Shown here: positions 11,691 to 23,049 of the stretch, piece after piece
How positions within the stretch are numbered: position 1 is the stretch's first letter
How the letters are laid out: every line of letters begins with the position of its first letter
Assembly: GCA_963556145.1 (NCBI GenBank)
Contig: OY744473.1
Location: forward strand, 992,001 to 1,056,000
DNA: 64,000 nt
DNA from: Hygrocybe punicea
Lineage: Eukaryota > Basidiomycota > Agaricomycetes > Agaricales > Hygrophoraceae
Reading direction: 5' to 3'
Made by a program: the position numbers and the translations under genes
Notes under the pieces: model-generated
Seen by the model: the letters and a program-made list of their open reading frames with translations, nothing else
What the model was told of the DNA's origin: nothing
The model's database searches: none

Positions 11691-13255
11691 ATGCAGCCAG
11701 AGCACTTATATTATATTATATATTCTTTCGTTGTCATATAAAAGATAATTGTATTGATCTACTACTTCAAATGAAGATCCACATATGCTAGCATAGTCAT
11801 CAGTCCCACAGGACTCCCACATCAAGAGGCACAAGTTGCTTCAGATTTTTATGTGCCCCGTAGCGTACCCAACTGTAATCTCTACATACGATGTACCATA
11901 AAGGGAATAAACTAGGATTACAGCTGTTTGCATAATGCTTGACAACACCACCACCTTGGCACAAGATGGATGCCAATGCCAATGCAATGCCAATGGATGC
12001 AGGACAGCCACAACACCACCACCACCACCACCACCAGTGGTGGCAATGGCAATGGCAATGGCAACCAGGCAACAATGACAGCAATGGCCAGCAGCAGCAG
12101 CAGCAGCAATGCCAGCAGCAGTGCCAGCAGCAGCCCCAACTGTAACTAGTGATGGATAGGTTTGGTTCTGAACCAAGGTTTGGACCTGAACTGAACTGAA
12201 CTGAACCTGAATTAGGGTTCAGGTTCAAGCTTCAGCCTGAACCAAACCTGAGGTTCAGTTCAAGGTTCAGGCAGGGGGGAAATTCTGTGAATCTGGTTCG
12301 AACTGGTTTGAACCAGAACCTAAACTTTAACAAATGTGATATAATTTTGCCTAAATTTCAGAAGAAACATGATCACTTTTCTCTTGTTGTAGCTAACAAC
12401 TTTCTGTTAAATCCTGCCACTCTCCCTCAGGGGGTTTGAGCCCTGGATTTGTCAGGGATAAGTTGGTATAAGTTGTATAATATCTGAGGATTGTGCCAAG
12501 TTAAGCCTCAAGTATGTGTGATGTATTATATTATCATTGTTTTTAAGTGCTACAGCTGCAATATTGAAGCTGATAAGGTTAATTTCTTGATCATTTTAGC
12601 TTTAAGTGATACAAATGTACAGTAATACAGACAATTTGCTGCTAAAGGAACCTTTTTTCATGCTATATAACTACAAGGCATAAAATAAAGGCCTTTATAC
12701 TGAATAAAAATGTAATCTAGTCCTATGATACACTTACAGGTTTGGTTCAGGGTTCAGATCAGGGTGAACCTGAACTGAACCTGTTTGAACTTGAACCTAA
12801 GGTTCAGTTCAAGGTTCAGATTTTTTTGGCCTGAACCAGACCAAACCAAACCTGTCCATCACTAACTGTAACAGCAGCAGCACCAGCAACAATGGCAGCA
12901 GCAGCAGCAGCAGTGGCAGTGGCAATGGTAATGGCAGCAGCAGCAATGGCAGCAGCTGCAGCAGCATCCCCCCACCAACAGCGACACTGGATGACTCCCC
13001 TGCAACCCAGCTACCTCGTGGAGTGCAGTGCTGTATCTATTGATACATGCCTGCCATTCACAAGGAGAATGGAGCTCCTGGGGTGAGCTCACCTTGGTCT
13101 GGGTTTTAGACTGCATCTGAACCCAGACTGAATGTAGAGAGATGGTTTGAAGCCATCTGGGTTCAGGTTTGGCCCTGCACCAAACCAGACCCAAAGTTTA
13201 GTTCATGGTTCTGCCAAAAAGGCTTGGACCGGACCAAACTGAACTTCAGCAACGC
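11690..13255 (+). mobile_element. CAG-rich hAT-like element, left end not found
   Basis: The right part (about 12870-13255) matches 17520-17810 block by block: a CAG-rich tract, a palindromic module at about 13010-13075, inverted AACCAGACC / GGTTTGG words, and a terminus ending CTTCAGCAACGCTA. The left part at 11940-12138 is the same kind of (CAA/CAG/CCA) tract, cut off by the 718-bp MITE at 12147. Its own left TIR was not recognised, so the copy is probably truncated. ORFs of 60-140 codons in the repeats are runs of Ala, Gln, Cys, His or Leu and are not taken as genes. CpG words present in the 16.6-kb copy are mostly TpG/CpA here (cctcgtgg for cctcgcga). Confidence 0.6.
12147..12864. mobile_element. 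hAT-type MITE, 718 bp
   Basis: The termini are TAGTGATGGATAGGTTTGG and its near-exact inverse CCAAACCTGTCCATCACTA. The element is flanked by a perfect 8-bp duplication, actgtaac (12139-12146 and 12865-12872). TIRs starting TAGTG with 8-bp duplications are characteristic of hAT elements. The subterminal regions are dense in ggttcag/ctgaacc inverted words. No ORF. It sits inside the CAG-rich tract of an older element. Confidence 0.9.
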
Positions 13256-13960
13256 TACTCTATATAAGGCTGTAGAAGAACTAGGTTTTGATGATGTATG
13301 AAAAGTAGCCAAATTTGATCAAGTGATAAAAGTCGTAAAATGGTTCCAAAGTCGGTGAAGTGATAAAAGTGCCAAAAATTACCAAGTTGGTCAAGTGGCT
13401 CAAGGTGGTCAAGTAGCTCAAGGTGTTTAAGTGTGAAATGGTGATAAAAGTGATAAAAAGTATTCTTAGAAATCTAGAGAAAAGACTCACAAGGTTGAAA
13501 AGAGGTACAAGAGCTTCCAAGGATATGAAAAGATGGTCAATTTATACCAGTCATTAAAAACCAATCCAGTCTTCTAAGTCTCTCTACATCAAAGGTAGAA
13601 CTGAAAAGTAAAGAAGAAAAAAAGAAGAAGAAAAAAGAAAAAACCCTGGCCAATAAAATTTCTCACCCAGTCCAAATAGCTAAAAGGGGAAAAAGTTATG
13701 AAAGAAGGTGTCAAAAAACCTTGGAAAAAAGTTCAAGGTGTGAAAAGTGCAAGGTCACCAAGGGCCTCAAAAAGGACCCATGAATTTACTGATATACAAC
13801 AATTTTCATAGCTGCTTAACCAGAATTTTGTAGGAAAAACTAAGGTCGGATTTGGACTCAGGGCATTGAGAAACATCCAAAAATACCTTTATTTTAATTT
13901 TCCCATCACATTTTGCGCATGGCCAATTTTTTGGGGTTAGTCAACAAAAATTTTACTAGG
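13256..13960. repeat. Purine-rich degenerate repeat tract
   Basis: From about 13290 to 13460 there are irregular copies of gtgataaaagt and ggtcaagtagctcaaggt words. From 13600 to 13770 the strand is rich in aagaaaaaaag. No gene was recognised; the longest frame (79 codons, minus) is a translation of the repeat. Confidence 0.4.
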
Positions 13961-14640
13961 CATATACTAGTTTAGTACTGCTTCAATAGACATCATTGCT
14001 TGTGCAGAAAACTGGTGATGTGATTTTTGGTTGTGAATGGCCCATAGTGCTGCTTTCCCTGTCAAACCCTTCTGAGAAGCACTCATAAACCTGAATGAGT
14101 GGTTAATAAAGTGTCAAATGACTTCATCTGCGCAGGCATCAAGCCATTTCTCAGCGAGTGCCTTTGCATTTGCAAACCCTTCTTTAGGAACCTTCCTGTA
14201 CTGGTATTATACTGACTGAACAATGTCAGCAAATTGGCTATCCAACAATATGAAGTGAGGCATATCATCTTGATAGGATTGAGTTCACAGTGAAATTTAG
14301 GTCAAAATATGCATTTGTGGCCAGCCTTTCTGATCAGTGCCTTGAGCATCAACTCCTGGTGCTTGAAGTCATCTTGCTGAGCAAGAAGATGGGCCATACA
14401 ACAATTGGTGCTCTCTACAGCACAAACCAGGGAGCATTTTGCCTTGAGCCACTTCACATTGAATCCTTGTTCCTCCAAAATGTGCTGGTAACCTTTGGGC
14501 TGACCATCGGGAAGAGTCATCTTTTGAAGTTTCCCGCAATGTCCAAGCTATGGATTTGATTGCAGGATGACAGTATCGTGCTGTTTTTGCTGCTTTCTAC
14601 CATCAGATTTGTTCATTTCAAATGCTTTGAGTGCATCGGG
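13960..14640 (-). pseudogene. DDE transposase relic (C-terminal part)
   Basis: Minus-strand fragments in several frames give, in order: KSDGRKQQKQHDTVI near 14610, LPDGQPKGYQHILEEQGFNV near 14500, CCMAHLLAQQDDF near 14400, IRKAGHKCIF followed by PKFHCELNPI near 14300, and SQKGLTGKAALWAIHNQKSH near 14030. This order matches the catalytic end of DDE-superfamily transposases common in Agaricomycetes. The acidic residue expected after CELNPI has been lost. Multiple stops and frameshifts make it a relic. It adjoins the Plavaka relic upstream on the same strand. Confidence 0.6.
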
Positions 14641-14882
14641 AGGGATGGAGCCATGGGCTGAAGACTGGTCAAAGATGAAAAGGCTCACTTTTCCAAGGTG
14701 AGCTTACTCAAATACCTCTATCACATGTTTGACCTGGACAAGCAATTGCTCTGCATCCCACCATGCATTACCATTAGGCATATGCAGGGGTATACGGACC
14801 CGTGCAGGTTTTGTACCCCTGACCTGTCAGGGTCGGGTACGGGTAGCCAAATCGGAACCCATGAGAAACTCATGACCTGTGG
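14640..14882. other. Short spacer with a GGGTACGGGTA-type fragment
   Basis: Between the two transposase relics, 14785-14850 contains ggggtatacggacccgt and gggtcgggtacgggtag words. These resemble the termini of the hAT-like element at 37313-39013. It is probably a fragment of that family. No gene seen. Confidence 0.35.
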
Positions 14883-17139
14883 TCAACCTGTGGGATAAGT
14901 CACTTGGAGCATGGAATGTTGCAACATCAGAAGTATAGGCATAAATGCTATGCCCAGAAAATTTGGACACTGATCCAGATCAATATCCTGACCTGAAACC
15001 TCTGAGTTAGGATTGAGCTGGTCATAGAGGAAGTGCCAAATGAGTGTTGGAAGTTCTGGCTGCCTAATATGTTCTCCAAGTTGAACTGGATCTCTAGGAT
15101 AATCATGGGCTGCACAGATATTGAGAACTATCCATTTAAACAGAGAAAATACCCACCAAGTGTTATGGTCTTTGCTAGCTTGTCTTCTCCTAGACATTTT
15201 GGATGCTCATCAGCCCCCTGGTCCATGTCTTCATCATTCTCGATAATTATATTTAGTTGCAGCTGAGGTAATGCAAAACCATGACCTTGCATCATCCCAT
15301 GAGCTGTGAAGTCAACTCATGCTGCAGCAAGTTTGTCAAGTTGCTGGTTTGTGAGAAGAATCTGTGTTAGAGCATGGTTCCAACTGAATCTCCACCAAGG
15401 TTTTTGACAGCCTTGATATGTTTGGATTCAGTTATTGATGAGCAAAGTCCATTTGGAGCACCAAACATTTGAATAAGTTGGTGATAGTGAATGAGAGTGT
15501 GTTGACGAGGAAGACAAAAACCATCTGGTTGTACACCAATAGTCCAAAATATCTCTCAGAAATTATGGAAGGAATTAACTGCTGCATCAATGGATCGCAG
15601 AGTATCCTCAGTCATAATTTCACGTCATACAAGATAGTAAAATCACTGATGGCTTTGACCATTTCACTTGGAACATGGCCAGCAATGGCAGGAATAAAGA
15701 CCTGATTTTATATCATCCGGCATTGTACATCTAAATCTAAATTTAGAACACATCTTCATCAAAGCCTTTGAGTCATCACCTGTCTATTGCTTAAACCCAT
15801 GACCATCTGGAAAGTGGCGCAGCCCAGGAAATGGTGGTGCAGCAGCAATCCTAGTTTAGGATTAGAATCTCTTAAATGAACATCATGATTAGCAGTCACC
15901 ATCTGTCAATATCAGCTAATATTTTATTAGCTTCTTGAGGAGGGTGAGAGATCTTAATATATTCCACAACCCAATCCACAAGATGGTCCTTGAAAGTGCC
16001 TTTGAAAAGCTAATGAAGGACATCTGGAGATAACAGTTCATGAATATCAGCACATGGGAATCCCACTGTGAATGGCTATACAAATATATTAGCTTTAGAT
16101 GGTTATGAATTACACAATGCTTACAATCAGGTCTCTAACAATTCCATAATTATTCCATCTAGACTGCAAGCCCCCAGGAGAACATCAGTGTTCATGCAAT
16201 TGGTGTCCAGCTTGTCCATCAAGATCCTCAGGTATTGCTGTGCAACGTTTGCAGGTTTAGAAAGTAGGCATTACTTGAAAGTCAAACTTTACACACTTTG
16301 GACACCACTCCTGGACAGTGCAGGAGAGTAGACTTTGTTCTGGATAATCTCCAATATATGGACCCAAGCCATAAATGACACGTCGAAAGTGTCCATTACT
16401 ACATCGTGTTATCCTTGGTACTAACATGTGTGGACGTAATGGCAATGGAATCTGGTGTGGAGAAGAACTCACAGGTGACCTTGGAGGTGAGCCAGACATC
16501 TCTGCTGCATGCTCAGGTGATGGTGATCATTGTGGAACATCCTGGGGTGGAGAAGGATGCTGATGTGGTGGTGAGGTAGGTGATGGAGTATGTTGATGGT
16601 AGTGTTGCCGTAGTTCGGTTCCGAACCTAGCCGAACCCGGTTCAAACCCCGAACCGAACCCGGGGTTCAGTCTAAGTTCAGCCAAATGCTGAACCGGACC
16701 GCGGGTTCGGTTCAGGGTTTTGAGGCTGGCCGGATTTCCTGAACGGCTCCAAACCGCGTCCAAACCGCGAACGCGGATATTTTTAAGGAATTTATTTCAT
16801 TTGTTTTTCATATTTCTTTACTTACCATTTCATGTTAAACGGTATCATGTGACCGGCCGTGACGAGGTAGCTTTCACGCGACACAGCAACATCAACGCGG
16901 ATTGAACACAACACAATTTGTGTTGTGTTCCTCAAGGTAAGTTTCCTTTTTTTCTTAACTTTACTAATGTTATTTGCGACAGGAAAATCGACAACCACGG
17001 CAATGACAACCACGACACCCAGCAGCAGCAGCAGCAATGTCGGCAGCAGCAGCAACAGCGGCAGCGGCAACGGCAACAGCAGCAACAGCAGGAGCGCAGC
17101 AGCAACAGCAGCAACGGAAACGGCAACGGCAACGGCAAC

Positions 17140-17175
<36 letters not shown>

Positions 17176-17206
17176 GGCCACGACAGCAGCAGCAGCGCCG
17201 GCAGCG

Positions 17207-17237
<31 letters not shown>

Positions 17238-18060
17238 CGCAGGAGCAACAGCAGCAACGGCGGCAGCAGCAACGGCGGCAACAGCAGCAGCAGCAGCAGC
17301 AACGCTGGCAGCAGCAACACCGGCAGCAGCAGCAGCTGCTGCTGGTGCATCAAGCCCCAACATCACCATCAGCGGCGGCAACAACAACGGCAACCACCAC
17401 CACGACGGCCAGCAGCAGCAGCAGCAACAGCGGCAGCGGCAACGGCAACAGCAGCAGCAGGAGCGCAGCAGCGACGGCGACGGCAGCAGCAGCAGCAGCA
17501 GCACCAGCAGTGGGAGCGGCAGCAGCAGCAGCAACAGCACCAGATGGCTCCCCCGTAGCCCAACTTCCTCGCGAAGCGTAGCGCCGTATCAATTGATACG
17601 TGCCTGCCATTCGCGAGGAGAACGGAGCTCAGGGGTGAGCCAACCTCGGTCTGGGGTTCAGACCGTGTCTGAACCCAGACCGAACGCTAAGAGACGGTTC
17701 AAAGCCGTTCGGGTCCAGGTTTGGCCATGCGCCAAACCGGACCCGAAGTTCAGTTCGCGGTTCCGCCAAAAAGGGTCGGAACCGGACCGAACTGAACTTC
17801 GGCAACACTAGTTGATGGCAAGCCTGGAATGTAGGATGTGCTGACCGCAGATGTTGTGTGAGTCCTCCTGATGATTTACATATCTTTCAACATTTTCTTA
17901 TTGGGCACACAAATATAGCCAACTGAAAGGCCCTGCAGGATAGACTCATGGCATAAAGAGAACTCAGAGTAGGAGGGATAAAGTACAGCACATGATGGAC
18001 AATGGCAATGGTCCTGTACACAGCTGACAACAATAGTCTTGAAGACAATCCAATTAAAAA
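14883..18060 (-). pseudogene. Plavaka-type transposase relic, interrupted by a hAT-like element
   Basis: Minus-strand fragments follow the order of Plavaka (CACTA-like) transposases. ITRCSNGHFRRVIYGLGPYI and a PEQ..CTVQEWCPKC segment come from 16440-16280. LFKGTFKDHLVDWVVEY follows near 16000-15960. YPRDPVQLGEHIRQPELP with FLYDQLNP follows near 15090-15020. The Gln before LFKGTF is a TAG stop, a C-to-T change. There are many more stops and shifts, so it is inactive. The element at 16600-17810 sits in the upstream part, and 17819-18060 is probably its continuation but is too degraded to confirm. Confidence 0.65.
16600..17810 (+). mobile_element. hAT-like non-autonomous element with CAG tract, 1211 bp
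   Basis: Termini TAGTGTTGCCGTAGTTCGG and the inverse ending TTCGGCAACACTA are flanked by a perfect 8-bp duplication, gttgatgg (16592-16599 and 17811-17818). Inside are inverted cgaacc/ggttcgg words near both ends; a spliceable 46-bp intron (16937-16982, donor CTCAAG|GTAAG, acceptor GCGACAG); a tract of CAG/CAA/CGG triplets (about 16985-17545); and a palindromic module at 17567-17618. The triplet tract is open in several frames on both strands, giving Gln/Ala/Ser/Leu runs. That is expected of the repeat and is not evidence of a protein. Confidence 0.88.
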
Positions 18061-18359
18061 ATATGGTTTGAAATAAGTGACATGAGAGATACTGAGTTGA
18101 ATAGATATTATACTAACTGTTTGATGACTACTATACTACCACAGTCAGAGTTGGTATGTGAGCTCTTGGAGGCCGATATGTGTAGTGTGCAAGCAGTGGT
18201 AGAAGGGATAGAGGGGCAGAAGTTGAAGATTGTGGAAGAGTATGTGAAACCCAGATGGATAAAGCAGTGGTTATTGTGTTGACTAATGAGAAAGAAAAGA
18301 AAAGAAGACTCTGTAGGGGAAAGCACAAGAGTGTCAGTTGGAGGGGGTGTGGGAAAGGG

Positions 18360-18830
18360 TGGGGTCAACCCACAAGGGTGGGAACAACTTGAAGGTGTTG
18401 TAATATCACAAACGTAAGGTGATGTCTTGAAAAAAGCTGGGCAAAGGATGGAGCTGGGAAGGCAACAAAAAGAGCCAAGCATACATAAGTTGGCAGTGCC
18501 ATGAGCAATGCAGCCAGATGGATCATGTCCAAGTATAGAAAACCTAGTGGATGAGAATGAAGTTGTGTCTTGAAAAAGCCAGGTGGTAGGTGGTGAATTT
18601 GGAGACTCAGACTTGGGGTCTGAAACAAGTCAGATGCAAAGATGTTGGACTTCACAAGAGCCAGGTCTGGGAATGCAACCAAAAGAGCTGAGCATGAATA
18701 AGTTGGCAGTGCCATGAGAAATGCAGCCAGAGGGATCGTGTCTGAGTGCAGCAAACCTAGAGGATAAGAATGAAGTTGTGTCTTGAAAAAAGCCAATTGG
18801 TGGGTGGTGAATTTGGACATGGACATGGGC
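18360..18830. repeat. Direct repeat, period about 220-240 bp
   Basis: The words aagttggcagtgccatga, agccaggt/agctgggca and gaatgaagttgtgtcttgaa recur in the same order about two to three times. The 153-codon minus ORF over this interval shows the repeat at protein level (FFKTQLHS.PLG.L twice). No domain recognised. Confidence 0.5.
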
Positions 18831-18906
18831 TTGGAGTTAGATGCAAAGACATCAGACTTTGGAATAGCTGGGTCTGAAAGCTGCTGTCAGAAAACTCATA
18901 TAAGAC

Positions 18907-19143
18907 GTCATCATGGAGATGTACGCTGCACAAAATTCTACCAATTTCCTGCCCACTTTCTCAATGCCCCCTGAAAAACAAACTGTGGTTCCTCAAATGA
19001 CCCTCAACCTGAGGCTGGGATATGATTCAATGCCTGGAGTGCCCGACAAACCTGAACCCAAAAGGACCTCTGCTGAAGTTGTGGCTGCAAATGCACTGAA
19101 AGAACAAGAAAAGCAAAGACTATTCTATAGTTGCGTGACCTGA
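18907..19143 (+). pseudogene. Fragment of an uncharacterised lysine-rich protein
   Basis: This plus frame ends DKPEPKRTSAEVVAANALKE and stops at 19143. The PKRTSAEV word resembles the start of uncharacterised Lys/Ala-rich proteins repeated in mushroom genomes. It may be related to the broken gene at 27.3 kb. Only an N-terminal exon-like piece is present. Confidence 0.3.
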
Positions 19144-19179
19144 CGGATTAGGAAGCAGCTTACATAAATTTTGCGGAGT

Positions 19180-19990
19180 TGGCTGAGCGAAGCGAAGTCT
19201 CTGGCAGGCTGCTGAGGGTTTGGTGGACTGAGTCATTGCAGACGTATTCTACACTATGTATGCAACATTTCTCCCCACCAAAAGGAGTTCTCTGGTGGTG
19301 TCTGTGAGTCAGAAAATTGGGGGAGGTCCAGAGTTGTGGCTGAAATTCGGACTCAGTTCGAAATCCACTGCCAGAGCGTTCGGACTCAGACGAACCCAAA
19401 ACCTTCTGCTCATCAACATCCCACCCCCGTGATTCCGGACTCTCTTCCCAGCTCCCTGTTTCCCCTGCAGCCCCACAACTTTCCCATCCCCCTCTATTGT
19501 CTCCTACCCCCCTCCAGCCGACTTTTTGGCCCCCCCAATGTGGCCAATGTCCAGCAACGGCGCCACCAGTGCCCCCAGCAAGAGGGGCGCATTCCGGCTG
19601 CTTCTGAGTGCCAGGATGGCTTCTGAGGGCGGCAGGGGATGTGGTGCACCCACCCCTTGCTGCTGCAGGTGAGTTTTCATTGCTATTAACTGTCCTGGAT
19701 GTAAATTGACCTGGAGTGATCAGCCAGGCCTCACCTCCCACTCCCTGCTCTCCCTATCCCCCATCCAGCCCATCTCTGCCTCCCTTCATCCCTCCTGCAC
19801 TCCCTCAAGTCATTCCCCACCCTCCCCTCTGCTCCCCATCCCTTCCTGGCCTCTTCTGGCCACCCCCTCCACCTCCCTCCTTTTTCCCCTCTCCAGCCCC
19901 TTCCTGTAGCCCCCATTCATCTCCAATTCACTCTCCTGCAATGTCCCTGACCTCTCTGAGCTCTGCAGTGCTGTATTGTAGCAGTTTGTA
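19180..19990. repeat. Interspersed repeat, copy 1
   Basis: This stretch is matched in the same orientation by 21060-21840. Shared blocks include a gaggtcc.gagttgtggctg segment at about 19322, a block beginning cccaaaaccttctgctc, a block on agcaagaggggcgcattccgg, then a pyrimidine-rich tail (19740-19920) of ccctcc words. The internal ORFs are translations of the repeat. The element type is not recognised. Confidence 0.6.
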
Positions 19991-20129
19991 TAATATTTGA
20001 CATTTTATCATAATAATTCAATAAATAAATAAATAAATAATTGATAACTACTTAGCAATAAATGAACTGCAGCATATTGGTATGAAAACCCAAGTAGCCT
20101 ATCAATAATAACTATAACATAATGACATT

Positions 20130-20520
20130 TGTATAAAGAAAGGTACATGGGGTGCTGCAGGTGTTGTCAGTGCAGCAAACAAACATGGACAAGGTGAGAG
20201 TAAATTAAGACGGGGTGCTACAGATGTTTGTGAGCGCAGCGAACAAACATCAGTGGCACAAAAAGCATTGTGATAGGGACAAGGTGAGTAACTGGAGATG
20301 GGGTGCTACAGATGTTTGTGAGTGCAGCAAACGAATATCAGTGGCACAAAAAACATTGTGATGACAAGTACGTTCACAAACATCACTGGCACAGAAAGCA
20401 TTGTAGATAAGGTAAATTAAGATAGGGTGCTGCAGGTGTTGGTGAGCGTGGCAAACCAGTGGCACAAAAAGCATTGTAATGGGGACAACACAACTCATTT
20501 GAAACAGCAAAAGGTGACTA
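20130..20520. repeat. Short tandem units of about 70-120 bp
   Basis: Units built from ggggtgctacag, tgtttgtgagcgcagcgaac, cagtggcacaaaaagcattgt and gggacaaggtgag recur roughly four times with varied spacing. No coding signal. Confidence 0.6.
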
Positions 20521-20629
20521 CAATGTTTTGACACTCAATACAAACATTCTTGATCCTTCCTTTACTATCTACCACTGTCATGATTTGTACACCTAAGACT
20601 TTTAATACAAAATATTTCAGGTGCGGCCA

Positions 20630-20815
20630 ATCAAACTATTAATTATTGACACCTAATAGTTGAGGGGGCGGGGCTGAGGTCTCAGCCCCCTCCAGCACTT
20701 ATTCCACATAAAATTTCAAAAAAACTTTCTTCCTAGCACTTTAGATCCCGTGCTTCACAGGATTATCACCTCCCTGCATGGGTCCTAAACCTAGTCTGTA
20801 GTTAGGTTGAGAGTG
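20630..20815. repeat. Hairpin-bearing repeat, copy 1
   Basis: The block starts near ttattgacacctaatagttg and contains GGGGCGGGGCTGAG followed directly by a GTCTCAGCCCC word, which can fold on itself. It ends with tagatcccgtgcttcacagg and cctaaacctagtctg. The same order recurs at 22830-23010. Confidence 0.6.
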
Positions 20816-21059
20816 GTCATGTGTTGACGAATGCGGAAGGTGCAGTGAAAAAGGAAATAAGCTGACTAATTAGGAGTTTGAATTCGGGGTGAAGTGGAGA
20901 TTTGGGGGGAGGGGGTTGGGGGGGTTCCATGGTGGGTGGATGGCGATGGATTTGGGGGTGGGGGTGGCATGGCCATAAGGAGGACCCCGTGAATTTTTTG
21001 GGGGGGTCCGGATGGATTTGAGTTGGAAGGGGGGGATTTGTGGGGGAAAAGGCACTGTT

Positions 21060-21840
21060 TGGGGTGCTGCGGCCGAAATAGAGAATGCAAATTTTTGATA
21101 AATTACAGGGGCATTCTACAGGATGTATGCTACCTTTTGTCCCACCAAACAGAGTGCTCAAATGGGGCTGCTGAGGCTACAGCAGGCAGATAAATTTGGG
21201 GAGGTCCGGAGTTGTGGCTGAAATTCGGACTCAGTTCGAAATCTACAGCCAAAGCGTTTGCACTCAGACAAACCCAAAACCTTCTGCTCATCAACATCCC
21301 GCCCCCTGCTTTTCTCCCAGCTCCCAGCTGCCCCTGCTGCCCCACAACTTTCCCATCCCTCTACTGTCTCCTACCCCCCTCCAGGCAACTTTTTGGCCCC
21401 CCCAAGTTGACCAATGGACATCAACAGCGCCACCAGTGCCCCCAGCAAGAGGGGCGCATTCCGGCTGCTTTTGAGCGCCATGGAGGAGTTCTGAGGGCAG
21501 CAGGGGTTGTGGTGCACCCACCCCCTGCTGTAACAGGTGAGTTTTATTGTCTATTAACTGTCCTGGATGTGAATTGACTGGGTAGTCATCACTCAGGCTT
21601 CAGCCCCCTCTCCCTACCCTCCCAGCCCTCCATCCAGCTCTTCCCCACATCCCTTCATCCCTCCTGCACTCCCTCCACCCATCCTCCACCCTCCCCCCTG
21701 CTTCCCCTCCCTTTCTGGCCTGTTCTGGCCCCCCCTCCAGCCCCTTCCTTTAGCACCCATCTATCCTCCATCACTCTCCTGCTATGTCTCTCACCACTCC
21801 GTGCCTGTACCCTCTGTAGTAGCTCATTTTCTATGATATT
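21060..21840. repeat. Interspersed repeat, copy 2
   Basis: Direct copy of 19180-19990 with the same internal order and the same pyrimidine-rich tail at 21600-21790. Differences are mostly point changes. Its protein-like frames differ between copies, which argues against coding. Confidence 0.6.
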
Positions 21841-22429
21841 GACATTTAATTTGATTTAATTTAACTTTTTAAATAATTAAATAATTAATAACTGCTTAAC
21901 AATGGCTGAACCAAAACAGTGTGAAGACTTCACTACTGTGAATCCTGTCTTCAGTAGGAGAATTATCCACTGTACAGGTGGGAGTCTACCTGATATTTAC
22001 CAGTGACCTCAAGCATGGTGAGGTCTCAGCAGTAAACATAATATATTCCAGACATACATGAAATTATAAAAATCATCCTTGGTAGGAATTCACAAATCTT
22101 TTCTTCTTTGCTCACTCTCAGCATTTACTACTGATGTGTACACCTACAAGTGGAATTAATCACTAAACCTGACTTAGTGAGCTCGCACAATGAGTGGTAG
22201 GATGATATCACCACATCCTGAGATCAGTGGCAAGAACTAAGGAAGAAAGGGTATTTGGTAGATAAGACAGTGAGACATTAGCATTAGAAAAAAGAGCAAA
22301 AAATCATGGGAGAAAGAATGCAAGGGGGTGCAAGAAAAATCTATTGGTCAGCTAACAATGCAACATTGTCAAAGCAATGACAGAGATTTAAAAAGAAGAC
22401 ATACTGAAAGACAGACTGTACAGATACAA

Positions 22430-23010
22430 TTTATGCAACACACCTCAAGGGGGCGGGGCTGAGCAAAGCAAGGTCTCAGCCCCCTTCAGAACATATTTCA
22501 CATAAAAATAGCAACAAATATTCTCTACACCTATTGTTATTATTATGTGTCCATCTAAAACATTTAACACTCAATATCGAAGAGGGTGGGGCTCAGCCAT
22601 CCTCATCATATATTCCACCTAAAAATTAGTAAAAATATTCTCCACACATCTAAAACATTTAATATGAAATATCCAAGAGGGCTGAGACCTTGCTACGCTT
22701 GGCCCTGCCCCCTTCAGGACATATTCCACATACAAAACCCAAAAATATTCTCTGTACCTATTTTGATTATTATATGTTCACCCAACACCAAATAAAAATT
22801 CACAATTCTTCCTTTACTGCCTATTACCATTAATTATTGACACCTAATAGTTGAGGGGGCGGGGCCAAGCGTAGCGAGGTCTCAGCCCCGTTCAGCACTT
22901 ATTCCACATAAAAATTCAAAAAAAAAAACTCCAATCCCTTCTTCCTAGCACTTTAGATCCCGTGCTTCATGGGATTATCACCTCCCTGCACGGGTCCTAA
23001 ACCTAGTCTG
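22430..23010. repeat. Cluster of hairpin-bearing repeats
   Basis: Hairpin words of the GGGGCTGAG...CTCAGCCCC type occur near 22446, 22583 (partial), 22675 (inverted) and 22852. Each is followed by acatattccacataaaaa and tattctctacacctatt phrases. The last one continues into the same tail as 20630-20815. 21840-22430 holds no recognised gene. Confidence 0.6.
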
Positions 23011-23049
23011 ACACTAAGATAGATGCCATCGGGAACCAGCACTTATTAT

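Noticed and set aside
11800..13194. ORFs rich in Cys/Trp/His/Ala on the minus strand
   Set aside because: Translations of CAG, CCA and TGG repeats, interrupted by a MITE. No codon constraint is visible.
16918..17811. A 297-codon ORF (and several overlapping ones on both strands) through the CAG tract
   Set aside because: Open in many frames because the DNA is a triplet repeat. The residues are Gln, Ser, Ala or Leu runs, and the ORF lies inside a TIR-bounded element with a predicted intron at its start.
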